Assembly: GCF_001514305.1 (NCBI RefSeq)
Contig: NZ_KQ949108.1
Location: forward strand, 61,775 to 125,774
Length of the DNA stretch: 64,000 nt
From: Streptomyces dysideae
Lineage (GTDB): Bacteria; Actinomycetota; Actinomycetes; Streptomycetales; Streptomycetaceae
Reading direction: 5' to 3'
Part shown: positions 61,681 to 64,000 of the stretch, in pieces
How the letters are laid out: each line of letters starts with the position of its first letter
Position numbering within the stretch: the first letter of the stretch is position 1
Program-made: the position numbers and the translations under genes
Notes under the pieces: generated by a model
Told to the model about the DNA's origin: nothing
Seen by the model: the letters and a program-made list of their open reading frames with translations, nothing else
Database searches by the model: none

Positions 61681-62002
61681 TCAGCTCCACGGCGTGGCGG
61701 TGAGGCGGATTCTCGCGTCCGCGCCGACGAGGGGCGCGGGGTGGACGGCAGCGGGATGTGGGCGACCCAGCGGCCGACGGTGGGGTCCTCGCCGGAGCGG
61801 GGTGCTCCGGCGGCCTGGTGGTCCCGGATCGCGCCGTCGATCTCCGAGTTCCAGGCGGCCCGGATTCCGGCGCCGGACTCCGGTGTTCCCACGTCGATGA
61901 CGAGGGTGTCGGCGAAGTCGGCGGTCTGTTCCAGGTGGTCGCCGAAGCTCAGGATCCCGTGCCGCTCGCGCAGGGAGAGGATCCGCAGCTCCGTGAGCGG
62001 GC
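61681..62002 (-). pseudogene. Unidentified gene remnant after dehydrogenase 4
   Basis: Immediately after the stop of dehydrogenase 4 the minus strand continues with a protein-like frame ELRILSLRERHGILSFGDHL, then EQTADFADTLVIDVGTPESG and GRWVAHIPLPSTPRP, and, after a frameshift, PLVGADARIRLTATPWS-stop ending at 61681. It has no start codon or RBS. I do not recognise the family. It looks like the 3' remnant of a gene fused to the dehydrogenase by a deletion. Confidence 0.5.
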
Positions 62003-63025
62003 CTACTGATAGAGCGCGGGCCGCTCCACCAGCTCCACCTCGACCCGTACGCCCTCCTCCAGCGCCCGTACGCCCGCCTCGCACACCGCGGCCACCGCGT
62101 AGCCGTCCCACACGCTGGGCCCGGTGACCTCACCGCGCCGGGTGGCGTCGACCCAGGCCTGGACCTCGCGGTCGTAGGCGTCCGCGAAGCGTTCCACGAA
62201 GTCCTGGGCGATGATGCCGCCCCAGCGGCCGGCCGCGTGGGTGACCATGGCGTGGCCGTCGCCGATGCGGGCGGTGCCGCGTTCGCAGACCGCCTCGGCC
62301 TGGACCTGGTAGCCGAAGCCGCAGTTGACGTAGATCTCGACGTCGACGATGGCGCCGCCGTCCGTCTCGAAGATCACGAACTGGGGGTCGCGGATGCCGT
62401 CCGGCGCGTTGTCGGACGGCGTCGGGGTGAGCACGGTGACGGCGGTGATCTCGTGGCCGAGCAGCCAGCGGGTCACGTCCATCTCGTGGGTCACCGAGTC
62501 GTTGATGAGCATCTCGCTGGTCCAGCCGGGCGCGCTGGCGACGTTGCGATGCCGGTTGTGCAGCATCAGCGGACGGCCCAACTGGCCGGTCTCCAGCAGG
62601 GACTTGAGCTTCATGTACTCGGCGTCGTAGCGCCGCATGAAGCCCACCTGGACCCGCCGGTGGCCCAGCTTCCGCTCGGCCTCCAGGATCCGCAGCGCGG
62701 AGGCCGCGTCCGGCGTCAGCGGCTTCTCGCACAACACCGGCAGGTCGTGCTCGAAGGCCGTGAGCAGCGCCGCCTCGTGGGCGGGGCCGGGCGAGGCGAC
62801 GAGCACCGCGTGGACGTCGGCCGCCGCCATCGCGGCGGCCGGGTCGGTGTAGGCGGTGCAGCCGTCGACGCGGGCGGCGACCATCTTGGCGCGTTCCGCG
62901 TCGACGTCCACGACGGCGGTCACCCGTGCCCCGCTGGTGACCTCCTGGATACGGCGCACGTGATCCGCGCCCATCTTTCCCGTACCGATGACTGCGACAC
63001 CGAGCGTCTCCGCACGCTGGGTCAT
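62003..63025 (-). CDS. Gfo/Idh/MocA oxidoreductase 4 (inositol dehydrogenase-like)
   Basis: A 340-aa dehydrogenase: VIGTGKMGADHVRRI, catalytic Lys in VLCEKPLTPDAASAL, VGFMRRYDAEYMKLKSLLETGQLGRP, and NDSVTHEMDVTRWLLGHEI with the active-site H-x-x-D. The sequence is close to the myo-inositol dehydrogenase subgroup with a GYVNCGFGYQVQAEAV-like strand (YVNCGFGYQVQAEAV). Start ATG 63025 is supported by a distant AAGGAC. 25 nt downstream of the IolE-like gene in the same operon. Confidence 0.92.
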   Translation of the reverse strand: MTQRAETLGVAVIGTGKMGADHVRRIQEVTSGARVTAVVDVDAERAKMVAARVDGCTAYTDPAAAMAAADVHAVLVASPGPAHEAALLTAFEHDLPVLCEKPLTPDAASALRILEAERKLGHRRVQVGFMRRYDAEYMKLKSLLETGQLGRPLMLHNRHRNVASAPGWTSEMLINDSVTHEMDVTRWLLGHEITAVTVLTPTPSDNAPDGIRDPQFVIFETDGGAIVDVEIYVNCGFGYQVQAEAVCERGTARIGDGHAMVTHAAGRWGGIIAQDFVERFADAYDREVQAWVDATRRGEVTGPSVWDGYAVAAVCEAGVRALEEGVRVEVELVERPALYQ

Positions 63026-63050
63026 GGCGATCGGCCGTCCTTTCGGGTCG

Positions 63051-63953
63051 TCAGGCGCCGCAGGAACGAAGGAACTTGCGGGTCCGCACCGCGATGGGCA
63101 GCGGTTTGTCCGGCTCGCACGGGTACATGTCCTGCTCGACGATCGCGAACAGTTCGACGCCGAGGTTCTGCGCCGCGACCAGCACCGGCTCCAGCTCCGG
63201 TACACCGGACGGCGGTTCGCACATCACCCCGCGCTGCACGGCCGGGCCGAACGGCACCTCGTTCTTGACGACGTCGGCGAGGATCTCCGGGTCGACCTGC
63301 TTGAGGTGCAGATAGCCGATGCGCTCGCCGTAGGTCTCGATCAGCTTGACGCTGTCGCCGCCGCAGTAGGCGTAGTGACCGGTGTCGAGGCAGAGGTTGA
63401 CCAGGTCGGAGTCGGTCGAGTCGAGGAACCGCTCGACGTGCGCCTCGGTGTCGATGTGGGTGTCGGCGTGCGGGTGCACGACGATGTCGAGACCGTACGC
63501 CTCCTTCACCTCGTGCCCGAGCCGCTCCATGCCCTTGGTCAGGTACGCCCACTGCTCGCCGGTCAGCTCCGGCGGCTCCAGGATCTCGGCGGTCTTGTCG
63601 TCCCGCCAGAAGGACGGGATGACGACCAGGTGCCTCGCTCCCATGGCCTGGGTGAGGGAGGCGACCCGGCTGACCTGCTCCCAGGTGGAGTCCCACTCGG
63701 AGGGACCGCGGTGCAGACCGCAGAAGATCGTGCCGGCCGACACCTTCAGGCCCCTCTTGTCCACCTCGTCGGTGAGCCGGGCCGGGTCGGTCGGCAGATA
63801 GCCGTACGGGCCCAGCTCGATCCACGAGTAGCCGGCCTCGGCGACCTCGTCGAGAAAGCGCACCCAGGGCACCTGCACCGGGTCGTCGGGGAACCACACG
63901 CCCCAGGAGTCGGGGGCCGAGCCGACCCGGATGCGGTCCAGCGCAGCGGCCAT
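63051..63953 (-). CDS. Sugar phosphate isomerase/epimerase (IolE-like TIM barrel)
   Basis: A 300-aa xylose-isomerase-like TIM barrel protein. Features are VGSAPDSWGVWFPDDP, GYSWIELGPYGYLPTD, VVHPHADTHIDTEAHVERFLD, LCLDTGHYAYCGGD and GYLHLKQVDPEIL; the Glu, Asp, His and Glu metal ligands are visible. The opening GSAPDSWGVW is that of IolE (2-keto-myo-inositol dehydratase) and related isomerases. ATG 63953 has AAGGGAAG upstream. Together with dehydrogenase 4 it forms an inositol-type pair. Confidence 0.9.
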   Translation of the reverse strand: MAAALDRIRVGSAPDSWGVWFPDDPVQVPWVRFLDEVAEAGYSWIELGPYGYLPTDPARLTDEVDKRGLKVSAGTIFCGLHRGPSEWDSTWEQVSRVASLTQAMGARHLVVIPSFWRDDKTAEILEPPELTGEQWAYLTKGMERLGHEVKEAYGLDIVVHPHADTHIDTEAHVERFLDSTDSDLVNLCLDTGHYAYCGGDSVKLIETYGERIGYLHLKQVDPEILADVVKNEVPFGPAVQRGVMCEPPSGVPELEPVLVAAQNLGVELFAIVEQDMYPCEPDKPLPIAVRTRKFLRSCGA

Positions 63954-63954
63954 G

Positions 63955-64000
63955 TCAGGACTTCCCTTCGGACGAGGTGGCAACGGGTGCGGTGAGGTCC
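63955..64000 (-). CDS. C-terminal end of an upstream gene (partial)
   Basis: The minus strand entering from the right edge ends in LTAPVATSSEGKS-stop, whose TGA lies a single base before the ATG of the IolE-like gene. This suggests another gene of the same operon. Too short to identify. Confidence 0.4.
   Translation of the reverse strand, partial: DLTAPVATSSEGKS

Overview
The DNA is about 70% GC, with codons ending almost always in G or C, frequent GTG starts, ATGA/GTGA stop-start overlaps, a Tat-exported beta-galactosidase, TPR-CHAT and LuxR/LAL proteins and a monomeric NADP isocitrate dehydrogenase. This points to a Streptomyces chromosome (accessory arm or arm/core border). From memory, the idh gene and the SoxR-controlled ABC exporter lie near each other in S. 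coelicolor (SCO7000 and SCO7008), so part of the left third may be syntenic with that region; this was not checked. No transposase, integrase or CRISPR array was seen, but at least nine genes are visibly truncated, frameshifted or internally deleted.

Layout. 0.2-8 kb: exported GH2 beta-galactosidase with a LamG insert, an ABC exporter behind a near-perfect SoxR box, a flippase-like membrane protein, a crotonase and the remnant of an FGGY sugar kinase. 8.7-16.5 kb: MscS channel, an M1 aminopeptidase with a lesion near its C-terminus, isocitrate dehydrogenase, an AlkZ/YcaQ-like winged-helix protein, a DUF5713 protein, an N-formylglutamate amidohydrolase and a P450 stub. 16.5-24.9 kb: a regulatory/proteolytic locus made of a translationally coupled subtilase - ECF sigma - accessory operon, a divergent TPR-CHAT peptidase-like protein, a LAL/LuxR ATPase regulator and an astacin-like metalloprotease. 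None of the three protease-like proteins has a signal peptide.

25.6-40.1 kb is a catabolic island. It encodes a glutamine-synthetase-like ligase, a P450 with its ferredoxin and ferredoxin reductase, a PuuD-like gamma-glutamyl hydrolase, two aldehyde dehydrogenases, a second class-I glutamine amidotransferase, an APC permease, a homoprotocatechuate-type LigB dioxygenase, an FAH-family enzyme, an acetoacetate-decarboxylase-like protein, and MarR and TetR regulators. Five intergenic regions carry variants of one palindrome, CGTTTGNNNNCAAACG, which ties the island together as one regulon. My reading is gamma-glutamylation of an (aromatic) amine, oxidation, release of an arylacetate and meta-cleavage.

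40.9-45.4 kb: an LpqY-SugABC-like trehalose ABC importer, followed by decayed GH13 and phosphotriesterase fragments next to a tRNA-Pro(GGG). 46.8-48.7 kb: esterase, cupin and a small membrane protein. 48.7-54.1 kb: a GntR-controlled 4-oxalomesaconate (gallate/protocatechuate meta) operon with a VOC-type extradiol dioxygenase and a broken aromatic-acid transporter. 54.2-64 kb: a sugar/inositol-like catabolic region with two LacI regulators, a PhyH dioxygenase, an SDR, four Gfo/Idh/MocA dehydrogenases and an IolE-like isomerase.
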